NCBI GenBank assembly: GCA_003024985.2
Contig: PXIH01S0038605.1
Source: Euperipatoides rowelli
Lineage: Eukaryota; Onychophora; Udeonychophora; Euonychophora; Peripatopsidae
Strand: one strand, 5' to 3'
DNA length: 12,213 bases
Shown: positions 1 through 7,252 of the stretch, one piece after another
Layout of the letters: every line of letters starts with the position of its first letter
Position numbering within the stretch: the stretch's first letter is position 1
Made by a program: the position numbers and the translations under genes
The notes under the pieces: generated by a model
Told to the model about the DNA's origin: nothing
What the model saw: only the letters and a program-made list of their open reading frames with translations
Databases searched by the model: none

Positions 1-616
1 AGGGACAACCTTGCTGGACTATAGTCTGTTGTTTTCTGTCATATTTGTATTTGTATTTGACACTTTATTTACAAACAGTACATTAATTAAATCAGAAAAA
101 GAAAGGGTCTTATAGTGAGAAAGGTTAAATTATGGAAAACATATTTCCATAGATAGTAAAAGTCATTTTAAAGGGAAGATACTTCATTTCATGGTTCCAA
201 TAAGAAGCCAAATATTGATTTTCAGATATTTAACCCGGTGTACATCCATTCATTATGTGTGGTTGTGGTTGGTTGTGGTTGCGTGGTTACCTTACCCGAC
301 ATCTAAATCCATTCCAACACAACTAATATTTTTTTTTTTAAATTTGATACACACTATAACTCAAATAATAATTAAATACAACATAAATTACAAAAATTGG
401 TAATAAAAGCAGATGAATATAATGTCTATTACATAGTGGCTAAGACTTCAAAATGTCATCATAGGAAACTATGCATTATTTTCCAGTGCCAAAAAATATT
501 CCGGTTTTAACAAATTTGAAATAATAATAATTCCAATAATAAATTTGAAATAATTATTTATAAAGTTATTATTTATTTGTTGTTATTAGAAATAAAATAA
601 TTGATTTGTTATATTT
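1..616. other. A+T-rich intergenic sequence, no gene
   Basis: No coding signal is visible on either strand. The stretch holds short tandem runs: three TATTTG-like units near 44-58, a GGTTGT-rich block near 260-285, and two copies of AAATTTGAAATAAT about 29 bases apart (from 512 and from 541). The frame open at 191-403 is low-complexity and shows no domain. Confidence 0.6.
260..288. repeat. Short GGTTGTGGTT tandem repeat
   Basis: GTGGTTGTGGTTGGTTGTGG repeats the words GGTT and TGTGG imperfectly several times, then ends in GCGTGGTTACC. This is a small G/T-rich microsatellite-like block in otherwise A+T-rich DNA. No function is implied. Confidence 0.6.
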
Positions 617-833
617 CCTGTACAGCCATTCCGGGTCAAATTTGACCCATATGGATATAAATTATAACTTAAATCTGTATACTGTAAGTTTTACAAAAAT
701 ATCAGATGTTACATTCAAACATCAGGTATAAATAAACAATTACACAAAATTTTATAAAGTTTTCTTAAAGTAATTATTTAGATTTTTGTCAAAATTTAAA
801 ATCCAATTTGACCTAGAATGGAATGGACAAGGG
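617..833. mobile_element. piggyBac-like MITE (non-autonomous), decayed
   Basis: The two ends are imperfect inverted repeats. The left end contains CCATTCCGGGTCAAATTTGA (627-646). The reverse complement of the right end (802-821) reads CCATTCTAGGTCAAATTGGA, so 17 of 20 bases agree. The outer right end reads CCCTTGTCC on the minus strand and is immediately followed by TTAA (834-837), the target site duplicated by piggyBac-family transposases. The left end starts CCTGTACAG and is preceded by ATTT, so the left TTAA is lost or the border is eroded. The interior, about 150 bases, is A+T-rich without a reading frame, so the element would have depended on a transposase made elsewhere. Family assignment rests on the TTAA, the CCC start and the GGGTCAAA-type subterminal repeat. 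Confidence 0.55.
633..648. repeat. Perfect 16-bp palindrome in the MITE left end
   Basis: GGGTCAAATTTGACCC is its own reverse complement. It lies within the left inverted repeat; the right end keeps only the outer half (AGGTCAAATT). Palindromic GGGTCAAA blocks of this kind occur in subterminal parts of piggyBac-like elements, where they are candidate transposase-binding sites. That role is inferred. Confidence 0.6.
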
Positions 834-1023
834 TTAAGTGGAATTGGCTTGATATTTTCAAATATGAAGAGCATCTCCACTTCCAGAGTGAGTAAAGACA
901 CATTGTTAATAACCCAGACTTAGGAAAGTTATTTGCATTGCAAATTAGAAGTTCCTTTAGAGTGTTGTATTTATTGATGCAACAAGTAATAATGTTTATC
1001 AATTCAGTATCTAGTCTTGATAA
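834..1023 (-). pseudogene. Probable distal C-terminus of LINE ORF2
   Basis: One minus-strand frame is open from about 1023 down past 834. It includes SRLDTELINIITCC, NTLKELLICNANNF and LTMCLYSLWKWRCSSYLK. The aromatic and basic LWKWRC patch resembles the extreme C-terminal tail of many L1-type ORF2 proteins, which lies beyond the zinc-finger motif. It sits about 280 bases downstream of that motif in the same orientation. The simplest reading is that it is the end of the same ORF2, separated by an insertion. The last codons, below 834, run into the piggyBac-like MITE, so the MITE would have landed in or just behind the ORF2 end. The assignment rests on position and weak similarity; an unrelated chance frame is possible. 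Confidence 0.4.
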
Positions 1024-1039
1024 TAGGCATAATTTTATT

Positions 1040-1300
1040 TTTTAAAAAAATACCATTATTTAACAGCAAATTCATTTATTTGTTATAGAAAATCATAAAC
1101 TTAACATTTTATAAACCAGGTTCCTTCCTGAGCCTCGGCCGTGGCATACTCAGTTAAAAAACCCTGGAAAATATTGGAAGTCAGGGGGAAAAAAACACTG
1201 CTCAGCAGGGACGCGAACCTGTAATATTTACAGCATATGTCATCGTTGCCTCACTTTCAGCCAGCATCATTGCTGACTGGACCATGAAGTCAGGACTATA
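1040..1300 (-). mobile_element. Possible tRNA-derived SINE inside the LINE tail
   Basis: This stretch is richer in G+C than its surroundings. On the minus strand it carries GGTTCGCGTCC (1209-1219), one base from the RNA polymerase III B-box consensus GGTTCRANYCC. About 30 bases upstream is an A-box-like TGGCTGAAAGTGAGG (1249-1263). CAGG and CCTG flank the B box as in a T-arm stem. Beyond it lies a non-tRNA body with T and C runs and a GC-rich GCCACGGCCGAGGCTCAGG segment. It falls between two pieces of the LINE ORF2 C-terminus, as a nested SINE would. No target-site duplication could be fixed, and the borders are approximate. The alternative is LINE-derived sequence with a chance B box. Confidence 0.35.
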
Positions 1301-1440
1301 AAAGACACATTTAAGAAATAAGTTAACTGAAGACTCTTCAAGCTACAAAATGGACACTGAGACCAGATGTTGAAGTTATATTTTAGAGCCAGAGTTAATT
1401 TAGTAGGGAGCACATTGTAAATAAATTTTACAAAAAAAAT
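1301..1440 (-). pseudogene. ORF2 C-terminal zinc-finger motif (CPFC), decayed
   Basis: The minus strand reads FIYNVLPTKLTLALKYNFNI followed by WSQCPFC; the CPFC codons are at 1345-1356. After a +1 frameshift the frame continues EESSVNLFLKCVF. LPTK about 20 residues before CPxC, then EE..(H)LFLxC, is the layout of the zinc-binding region that follows the reverse transcriptase in many LINE ORF2 proteins. The expected histidine is read as asparagine (AAC). This supports ORF2 once extending well beyond the polymerase. Confidence 0.65.
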
Positions 1441-1860
1441 CAATGATATTAGGTGGTATGTGGTTTTTTTAACAAGCTTTTCAATACAGTGTGACCCACA
1501 ATGAAAAGACTGTTAAATTGAAAAGCCTAACATATTTTATGAAACAAATGTTAGCTACCTTAACATAGGACATGCTTTATTGGGGGAAGGGGGGTAAATC
1601 ATCAATGAAGTTTAACCAAAATTTGATAGCATTCCAGATTATTGACTTGCGTTGCCAACTTAGTAGAAGGGGGAGGTGTCTGAGGTGGGGAAAAAATTAT
1701 TAATTTGAGAGATATTATTTGCCCTAATAGTACTAATGAAAAGACTGGTGTCAATCAATCTGCCTTTATTGAAGTGGGGATATAGTCTGTGTTTGCCAAT
1801 CAATGCTAACTTGTTTTGTCATACAATTCTAGTAGCAGAGAGATAATGTGATCTATCCAT
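1441..1860 (-). pseudogene. ORF2 region between RT thumb and zinc finger
   Basis: The strand and order match the flanking ORF2 pieces, but the sequence is badly eroded. The clearest remnant is a frame at about 1658-1797 reading GKHRLYPHFNKGRLIDTSLF and continuing with IRANNISQINNFF. A second remnant near 1590-1650 reads RKSIIWNAIKFWLNFIDD. Both look like the helical connection domain that LINE ORF2 proteins carry after the thumb, but no diagnostic motif is present. Stops and frameshifts interrupt it throughout. Confidence 0.45.
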
Positions 1861-2895
1861 TTTTTGTTTGGAAGAAAATGAAGTATGTAGTACAGGATCT
1901 TAGGAATGCAAATTGAATTAACTATTTTAATGTGTAAATTGATGGGTAGATATTGATTCTTAGTAATTTGAAATACTTTATTAAATTTGTCAGTTATGGA
2001 TTGTTGGATATTGTTATGAGCTTGAGGCCCTATGAATGGAAAGGGAATTCCCAGATATTTTATTGGTAATTCAGTGCTTAAAATTGAGAGATTAATTATT
2101 GAATTTTTATTTTTGTTGATAATGGTGCCAGTTCATATAGAGAAATTTTGTATGATTTCCAAGGCATGGTCAATATCTTGCAAGTCATTTCCCAGAATTA
2201 TAATATCATCCACATAGGCAAGGATTTTGATTGTCGTCCAGTTGATATAGTAGAGTTGATGTAGAGGGCAAAGAGGGACACACTTAAGGGTGAACCTTGG
2301 GTTATTCCTTTTTTATAGAAAAGTTGCCATAGAAGAAGTTGTTAATATTGATTGTATCAGATTTTTAAGTGATGTAGTTGATGATGGCATTTTGAAGAGG
2401 AGGACCTTTGATATTTGTGCTAATTAAGTTAATTATGTTAGGAATGTTTACTGAGTCATAAGCTTTACGTATGTCAAGGAATAGAGCAAATAGAGGCTCC
2501 TTGGAGCAATTCTTATATTGAGTACATATTTCCTAAATAACAAATTAGGCATATGGATGGATTGGCCTTTAAAGGAAAATTAAAATGGGTGGATGATTTT
2601 GGAGAGCTGCTGAAATATTTTTTGATTAAGGATGGAGGCAAAGATTTTAGCATCAGAATTTTCAATGTTTATGGGGCGGATGTTGTTAACTTTTGTCATA
2701 TGAGGGAACAAATGTGGAGGTAGTTGAGATTTATTTTCCTTGTCAAAGAGGATGAACTGAGATTGAATTTCAAGCAAACCTTTGTATTTTTCTAATGATC
2801 AAGTATTGAAAAGGTGTGTTAGAATGGGAATAAAAATGTGTTGGAATTTTATGATGATTTTAGTGGTGAGGCTGTCAGGGCCAGGGGGAGATCTT
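1861..2895 (-). pseudogene. LINE reverse transcriptase domain, frameshifted
   Basis: Reverse transcriptase copies the element RNA into cDNA at a nicked chromosomal site. The canonical blocks follow in order on the minus strand: PPGPDSLTTKIIIKF (near 2850-2893); NIRPINIENSDAKIFASIL (within 2580-2777); FKGQSIHMPNLLF (near 2535-2575); motif A, FLDIRKAYDSVN (near 2450-2485, catalytic Asp at 2473-2475); GITQGSPLS then LFALYIN (near 2255-2310); motif C, YVDD (2205-2216); and KYLGIPFPFIGP (near 2040-2080). A thumb-like stretch follows, with LPINLHIKIVNSICIPKILY. The YVDD aspartates are intact, but stops and several frameshifts separate the blocks, including a TGA before 2777, a TAA at about 2577, and stops after the YVDD block and before GITQGSPLS. 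It cannot be translated as one protein. Frames seen on the plus strand here are antisense shadows. Confidence 0.9.
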
Positions 2896-3599
2896 TAATT
2901 GATATTTTGGAGAGCTTTCTTGATTGACATCAGCTGTGTAAATATATGAGAATGATGTTGAGCTTTGCTATGAATCAAAGTTGATGATAAAGTGTTTTTG
3001 ACAATATATGTTAATGGTGAATCATTTTGAAACAGTTCTTTTAAGTATCAAAATAGGAATTTCCCCATGTCATGATGAGTAAAACATTCTTGTTGATAAG
3101 AGATGGTTTGTGTAGTTTTATTGCATCTTAATTTGAATAAGATTTTTGAAGAAATTAATGTAGAAAATTCATGTTTATTAAGAGTTATGTTTCTCACTTT
3201 TTTATATTTGATTAATTTGTTTTCATTGGATGGTATTTCAATAAGTTTGTTTTCAATAAGTTAGCAAGAATACGATTACCCATATTAGCTGGAATTAAGG
3301 TTTGATGGCTTTTGAGTAAAATATAGATTCGTTCTTGTTGTCCAATTTAAATGTTTTGTTCAAAGGAGAAAGTTTTTGCTGAATTTGAATTTTTAGGTCA
3401 GACCAGAGATGATGGATATTTGTAGAATTACAGAGTGCACTTATGGTTATAGCATAAAATAATTCCAAACTTTGATTTCCAATGGTAGGGCTGGGTGAAT
3501 GCTATGGAGGACCAGTGTCTCGACAACGGATCAATTTTAAATGTAGATAATAGTGCAAAGTGATCTGAAAACTAAACAAATAATACTTTAAACAATGAA
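2896..3599 (-). pseudogene. ORF2 linker between endonuclease and RT, heavily decayed
   Basis: This interval separates the endonuclease from the first RT block, as expected in ORF2. Only scattered coding-like pieces remain, for example PANMGNRILANLLKTNLLKY near 3230-3300, WSDLKIQIQQKLSPLNKTFK near 3340-3410 and a basic stretch near 3100-3180. All are broken by stops. No domain is assignable. Confidence 0.5.
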
Positions 3600-4188
3600 T
3601 TTTTAGAGGGAGATGTTTGAAAAACAACAAAAGTTAATATGAGAGTTACAGGGTGTAGAGAAGTGAGTAGGTTGATTTCCTTGTCCATGATAAAGAGCTA
3701 AGTCTGGTAAATGAGTCTGCCTAATAAAAAGAGATCCAGATTTAGTAGTGGAGAAATTTAGGTCCCTAGCCAAAATGATTAGATGATTTGGATGTTGATG
3801 AATGATTAATTTTGCTTTTTCAAAGAGTTTATTGTTAATTGCTAATGAATAATGCCAATAGATGTTTATTAAAATAAAGTTGATGCTGCATATAATAACA
3901 GTGCAAGCAATCAGGTGAGGAGTAGAATACAAAATATGAGAATAAATGTGAATTATGTTCATATTAATTACTATAGATACTCCCAAGATGGATTTTGGGG
4001 CATAGACAGAGCAAACCATAAAAGGTGGAGACCAATTTAAACATGGATTAGGAGTATTAATGGCCAATTTTGTTTCTTGAAAAAAGCGAGCAGGATATTA
4101 TGCCTAGAAAGGAAGTTTCCAAGTTCTTTCTCTTATTAATATTATTTATTCCTTGTACATTTATTGTAAGGAAGGTAAGATCTCATTT
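3600..4188 (-). pseudogene. LINE APE-type endonuclease domain of ORF2, frameshifted
   Basis: The AP-endonuclease-like domain nicks target DNA to prime reverse transcription. On the minus strand it opens at about 4185 with DLTFLTINVQGINNINNKRK, the typical N-terminal strand with the conserved Asn. A +1 shift gives GNFLSRHNILLAF, and another gives QETKLAINTPNP, holding the catalytic Glu of the QET motif. The frame then stays open to 3603. It includes CSVYAPKS, LIILARDLNF (the GDLN-type motif with Gly read as Arg), and LALYHGQGNQPTHFSTPCNS leading to HINF, where the usual SRID/SHID Asp is read as Asn. At least two frameshifts plus changed active-site residues make it inactive. A start codon is not clear: a TGA directly precedes the first conserved residues in this frame. 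Confidence 0.85.
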
Positions 4189-4306
4189 GAGATGCTAATT
4201 GCTCAACATTGATGGATTTTAGAAGCACTTTCCCCTCCACCCTCATCAATGTTAGAGATATCATCCTCCGAGCTCAATGATGTATCATAATCAGATTCTG
4301 GATTTA
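4151..4306. repeat. 156-bp direct duplication, copy 1
   Basis: This block is repeated at 5071-5226 with only two differences, both transitions (GTTAGAGATA against GTTAAAGATA, and CTCCG against CTCTG). On the minus strand it encodes the last 35 or so ORF1 residues, the ORF1 stop, and the first ORF2 residues. This copy continues into the endonuclease, so it is the one in its natural place. Confidence 0.95.
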
Positions 4307-5070
4307 GAATCACATATTTTGTCTTCAATGAAATGTTTGCCAATAGAGAGTTTTCTTAGTGAATAAGTTTTGAGTCCTTCTGGCTTAGTTTCTCTGCAGG
4401 GTTTCTTCGAATGTTTGTGCTTTGAAGATTTTTTCCTGTGAATTTTTACCTGAACTTTGGTTATCTGATTTATTTTTGGAAGATTTATTAGGTGTTTTGA
4501 CCACAGAGTTGTCCGTGTCCTGAGTGTGAATATGGTCCTGAATTTGTGTAGAAAGTTAAGTAGAACTTTCTAGTTAAAGGCCAGTTTGGAGAGACCAAGG
4601 AGATAAAATCATGTTTTTCAGTTTGAGACAAAAAAAGTCATATTTGGTGATGAGGTGTTAAGTGAAGGGGAGGGTGCCCAATATTTCAATGTGATCAGAT
4701 GGTGGTTGAGATCCAAAGATTGATCACAATCAGAATGTGTTTTCTTTTGATAATGATAGACTATTAGAAAAGTTCAATAAGTTAGCATCTTATTGTAATT
4801 GCTGATATATAGATTACCAGTCTTTTGTCCTTGATGATAATTTGGAGGTGTAAGATTGGTGACAGGGGTGCTGGACCAGTCTAAGATGTGTACAGGTGGA
4901 GCAAAACTTCATTGGGCATTCACGATGAGGTCTTCATTACTCTCCAAACGGAAACATATCATAGGATGAGAGGCAATATGCTGATAGATCCTGAGGTGTT
5001 TCATTTTCATGAAATAGGGATATCCATGATGATGCTTTCAGTTTGAAGGGAATTACAGTTTGGCCCATAG
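4203..5070 (-). pseudogene. LINE ORF1, middle and C-terminal part, with decayed CCHC knuckles
   Basis: ORF1 of this group encodes an RNA-binding protein that packages the element RNA. On the minus strand: HLRIYQHIASHPMICFRLES (near 4943-5005); then, after a frameshift, HRECPMKFCSTCTHL and VQHPCHQ (4862-4930). The cysteine spacing matches two CCHC zinc knuckles, C-x2-C-x4-H-x4-C. In the first, the second Cys is read as Leu; in the second, the His is read as Leu. A Pro- and Thr-rich piece (WSSTPVTNLTPPNYHQGQ) follows. Then comes a polar, probably disordered segment (4385-4555, containing KTPNKSSKNKSDNQSSGKNS) and an acidic C-terminus (4203-4355, NPESDYDTSLSSEDDISNID) ending in TGA at 4203-4205. 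ORF2 begins about 20 bases further on. Stops and frameshifts occur throughout. Confidence 0.7.
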
Positions 5071-5226
5071 CCTTGTACATTTATTGTAAGGAAGGTAAGA
5101 TCTCATTTGAGATGCTAATTGCTCAACATTGATGGATTTTAGAAGCACTTTCCCCTCCACCCTCATCAATGTTAAAGATATCATCCTCTGAGCTCAATGA
5201 TGTATCATAATCAGATTCTGGATTTA
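5071..5226. repeat. 156-bp direct duplication, copy 2 (displaced)
   Basis: This is the second copy of 4151-4306, offset by exactly 920 bases. On the minus strand it places the ORF1 tail and ORF2 start between the ORF1 N-terminal half and the zinc-knuckle half, so the order is scrambled. At the 5226 junction both flanks share TAAATCC with the copy 1 junction, so microhomology may have guided the event. Confidence 0.95.
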
Positions 5227-5713
5227 TTTTTGGATTTGTTTAAATTACTGGGAGTAATTAATTCAATTTTGCCCTATTGTTCTAAGAGAGGGGGTAAAAA
5301 TTCCCTCAAGGTATTTATTGGTATTTTTTCTATTACTATTGTAATAATGCGATTTTCATCTTCTTGGGATAAAAAATTTAATTTCTTCCCATTTATTTGA
5401 TGAGATATATTTTGAAAAGTAACTTCATAAAAGGTTAAAGTAAATTGATTTAGTAGAATGAAGGATTACTAAGTTGGTAGAGAGCCTCCACATCATTAAT
5501 TAAGTTTATTAATTGTTTTAATATTTCCTGAATATCAATGGTGAAGAATTAAATGTTATTAAAGGCAGAGAATATCACAATTTCTGGTCCCATCAAAAAA
5601 TTGAAATTGATTATTCCAATAATATTAGCCTTTTTTTTTAATTTTACTTCCTCAAATGTTAGAACTTCATTATTGAAAACGTTTACATCAACATAATATG
5701 TCAGGCCCTCATA
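5227..5713 (-). pseudogene. LINE ORF1, N-terminal part with RRM-like domain
   Basis: Two minus-strand frames carry it. The first (5549-5713) reads YEGLTYYVDVNVFNNEVLTF and on to GPEIVIFSAFNNI, then a TAA; it continues past that stop with IQEILKQLINLINDVEALYQ. The second (from about 5465) reads FYEVTFQNISHQINGKKLNF, then LSQEDENRIITIVIEKIP and NTLREFLPPLLEQ, a TAG at 5274-5276, and GKIELITPSNLNKSKNKS. The pattern beta-strand ITIVIEKIP, helix LREFLPPLLEQ, then xGKIELI is that of an RNA-recognition motif, as found in ORF1 proteins of L1/Tx1-type LINEs. The RRM call is from pattern, not alignment. At its 3' side the reading is broken by the displaced 156-bp duplication. Confidence 0.6.
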
Positions 5714-5725
5714 TTATGAGGGCCT
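5692..5725. repeat. Overlapping inverted repeats with two exclusive hairpins
   Basis: AGGCCCTCATA-T-TATGAGGGCCT (5703-5725) is a perfect inverted repeat with 11-bp arms and a one-base centre. CATAATATG (5692-5700) and CATATTATG (5710-5718) form a second perfect 9-bp inverted repeat with a 9-base loop. The second arm lies inside the first hairpin, so only one can form at a time. It sits at the 5' edge of the recognisable LINE ORF1. Confidence 0.85.
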
Positions 5726-6721
5726 AAAGAGACCATAGCTCCATATCTCCCCACATAATATAGAAAAACTAAGGAAATTACAATATAAATAAATACCCTC
5801 AAGGGTACACTTAGCCAAAAGGTAAATTTATTGATGGACCACTATTCAGAGGTTCCTCTTAGTTTGAGAATGGAAGAGTTAAAAAAAAAAAATTGAGAGC
5901 TCATAACTCAATATAGCCTACATCTCAGGGGAATGCAGGTGGTGGGGGGGGGGGGGATTTATTAGTGAGATTACTTATTTTTTTAAAAAAAAAATATAAT
6001 AAGATAGAGTCTACAGGGTTTTATTTTAATTTCAAGAAAAATACCTAATTTAATAGCCTGGTTAATTATATTTGTTATAAGGATAGCCAATTGGGCAGAA
6101 AGCCTTCAAGTATGCAGAATCAAAAGTGAAAACAATTATAAAAGCTAACGAGCTTGTGAAATGTTAACTAAATAAGATTATTAATAACTGAATGTGCGAA
6201 AGTTTTAAAATGCTGTTTTTCATTACTGGAAGCGATTTTTTTTTTTCTCACGAGACTTAATTTGATCTATTAAAATGTTATTAACTAATCCACTAAGACA
6301 GTCTTTTTTAGTATTACTCTATTGTTTAAGTGGTTTTCAAGATCTTAAAAACATTTTTAAAAAGATAAGAAAATGAATAGATTTAATTGAAAAGCCTTTT
6401 AAGTGATTTTTTAAAGGGTGAAAAATGCTATTCTTTTTTTTTTTTTCTTTTGTTTTAAATCGTTCTTTTAACGAAGCCGTATTTGAGTGAAATTAAAAGT
6501 AAATATTAAATTATTCTTAAAATCCGACATAAATTAATTGCAAATCACAAATTAAATAAATTAAACGGTACAAGTATAGGTTACGTGAATGTTCTACTTC
6601 CCACATATTTTGCTAAAGTAAGGTAATAAAAAAATACAGATTTATTACTTCATATTAATGCAGATATAAATTATTAAATTCTGTTTAAATATTTATTTTT
6701 TATTTTTATGAATTTCTAAAT
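5726..6721. other. Low-complexity A+T-rich stretch, no gene
   Basis: No coding signal is recognised. It includes a 12-base A run from 5881, a 13-base G run (5944-5956), several T runs (near 6237-6246 and 6434-6446) and a short TACCCT-ca-AGGGTA hairpin near 5796-5809. Its first part may be the 5' untranslated region of the LINE, but no border is visible. Confidence 0.55.
5944..5956 (+). repeat. 13-base G homopolymer
   Basis: Thirteen consecutive G residues, preceded by GGT, stand in a region that is otherwise A+T-rich. Such runs can fold as G-quadruplexes and are prone to length change and sequencing error. Confidence 0.85.
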
Positions 6722-7252
6722 GTCTATATGCAGAAGTTTGTTAGTAATTTTATCACTTGTGAAGTTTTAAATTAAATAATTGATATGCAAAATAATTGAA
6801 TGGGAATATTCATCCAGATAAACTACTAATCCCAATGAATCGAACTATTTCTCCGTGTTAAACCTTTGTGCTTTAAAATTGGCATCAACCATCACATAAA
6901 ACTTTTCAATTCTGATTAATTAGTTTCCAAAATTGTCAATAGTAAAATCCCAGGCTATAGTCACAATTGTATAATCCTGCATTAGGATCTTTCCTGTTAT
7001 CCGCCCTCCACTATTTTTCCAATTTAGTATTAACCTATGGTAGTTGGAGTTAGGGTGTCAGGGGAGGATAAGGTTAGAAATGTAAAAAAAAAAAAAAGTA
7101 CTCACATCGTGGTGGACAGATAACAGGAAAAATTCCGGTATTTTATTTATTTTTGCAACATAATCGTCACAGAAATAAGCCTGCAGATTATCACACAGTA
7201 GTAATAACAAAGTTGACACAATGAAATCATTTTGAAGAATATCTGACCAGAG
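6722..7252 (-). pseudogene. Unrecognised decayed coding sequence, split by a MITE
   Basis: A minus-strand frame starts after an AG (7253-7254, context CCTTACAG) and reads LWSDILQNDFIVSTLLLLCD, then NLQAYFCDDYVAKINKI, up to the MITE. Beyond the MITE the same frame continues MQDYTIVTIAWDFTIDNFGN, a TAA, LIRIEKFYVMVDANFKAQ and RFNTEK, a TAG, and FDSLGLVVYLDEYSHSI, then fades near 6722. Leucine-rich, balanced composition over about 100 codons with only two stops is unusual in this A+T-rich DNA. Upstream, in another frame, EIVNILTALVRYSSK ends exactly where the first frame starts to read well, which suggests one lost base. I do not recognise the protein. The helix-rich look could fit an ARM/HEAT-type repeat, but this is a guess. 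It may be an old exon, a processed pseudogene, or part of a transposon protein. Confidence 0.45.
6985..7138. mobile_element. 154-bp TA-flanked MITE (Tc1/mariner-like)
   Basis: The left end reads GGATCTTTCCTGTTATCCGC. The right end, reverse-complemented, reads CCGGAATTTTTCCTGTTATC and then TGTCCACCAC. After one gap, about 17 bases agree closely and the similarity runs on with a few mismatches. The element is bordered by TA on both sides (6983-6984 and 7139-7140), the target duplication of Tc1/mariner-type transposases. The interior has a 14-base A run and no reading frame. Removal with one TA joins the flanks in a continuous reading frame, which independently supports these borders. A diverged relative lies in the opposite orientation near 11858-11940. 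Confidence 0.7.

Larger units (their letters stand above)
834..5713 (-). mobile_element. Near-complete, dead non-LTR retrotransposon (LINE)
   Basis: Read on the minus strand from 5713 down to about 834, the pieces occur in the expected LINE order: ORF1 with an RRM-like domain, CCHC knuckles and acidic tail, then an APE endonuclease, a reverse transcriptase with motifs 0 to C and a YLGIP box, a CPFC zinc-finger motif, and a distal C-terminal piece. Every part carries frameshifts and in-frame stops, so it makes no functional protein. An ORF1 with RRM and zinc knuckles, an APE endonuclease and a C-terminal zinc finger best fit the L1/Tx1 group, but clade placement needs a tree. I found no poly(A) tail or target-site duplication. 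A piggyBac-like MITE abuts the 3' side, and a SINE-like insert seems to split the ORF2 tail, so the true 3' end is unclear. Confidence 0.88.

Noticed and set aside
191-403. Plus-strand open frame of 70 codons
   Set aside because: Composition follows the A+T-rich DNA (poly-Phe, Ile and Asn runs), no domain is visible, and it ends without any supporting context.
796-1002. Minus-strand open frame read as an independent small protein
   Set aside because: Better explained as the decayed LINE ORF2 tail. Its last codons come from the piggyBac-like MITE end.
1200-1265. Functional tRNA gene
   Set aside because: Only A- and B-box-like motifs and a partial T arm are present; no acceptor stem or clear anticodon arm can be formed.
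2032-2217. Plus-strand open frame of 61 codons
   Set aside because: It is the antisense shadow of the RT segment that contains the YVDD box on the minus strand.
5197-5400. Plus-strand open frame of 67 codons
   Set aside because: Antisense of the RRM-like part of LINE ORF1, where the minus-strand reading is far more protein-like.
1861-5713. Retrovirus, LTR element or viral insertion as the source of the RT
   Set aside because: No LTRs, protease, RNase H or integrase are visible. The APE endonuclease upstream of the RT and the ORF1/ORF2 layout are those of a non-LTR retrotransposon.
6985-7138. Stem-loop terminator or regulatory attenuator formed by the inverted ends
   Set aside because: TA duplications, a second dispersed copy and the frame-restoring empty site all point to a transposable element.
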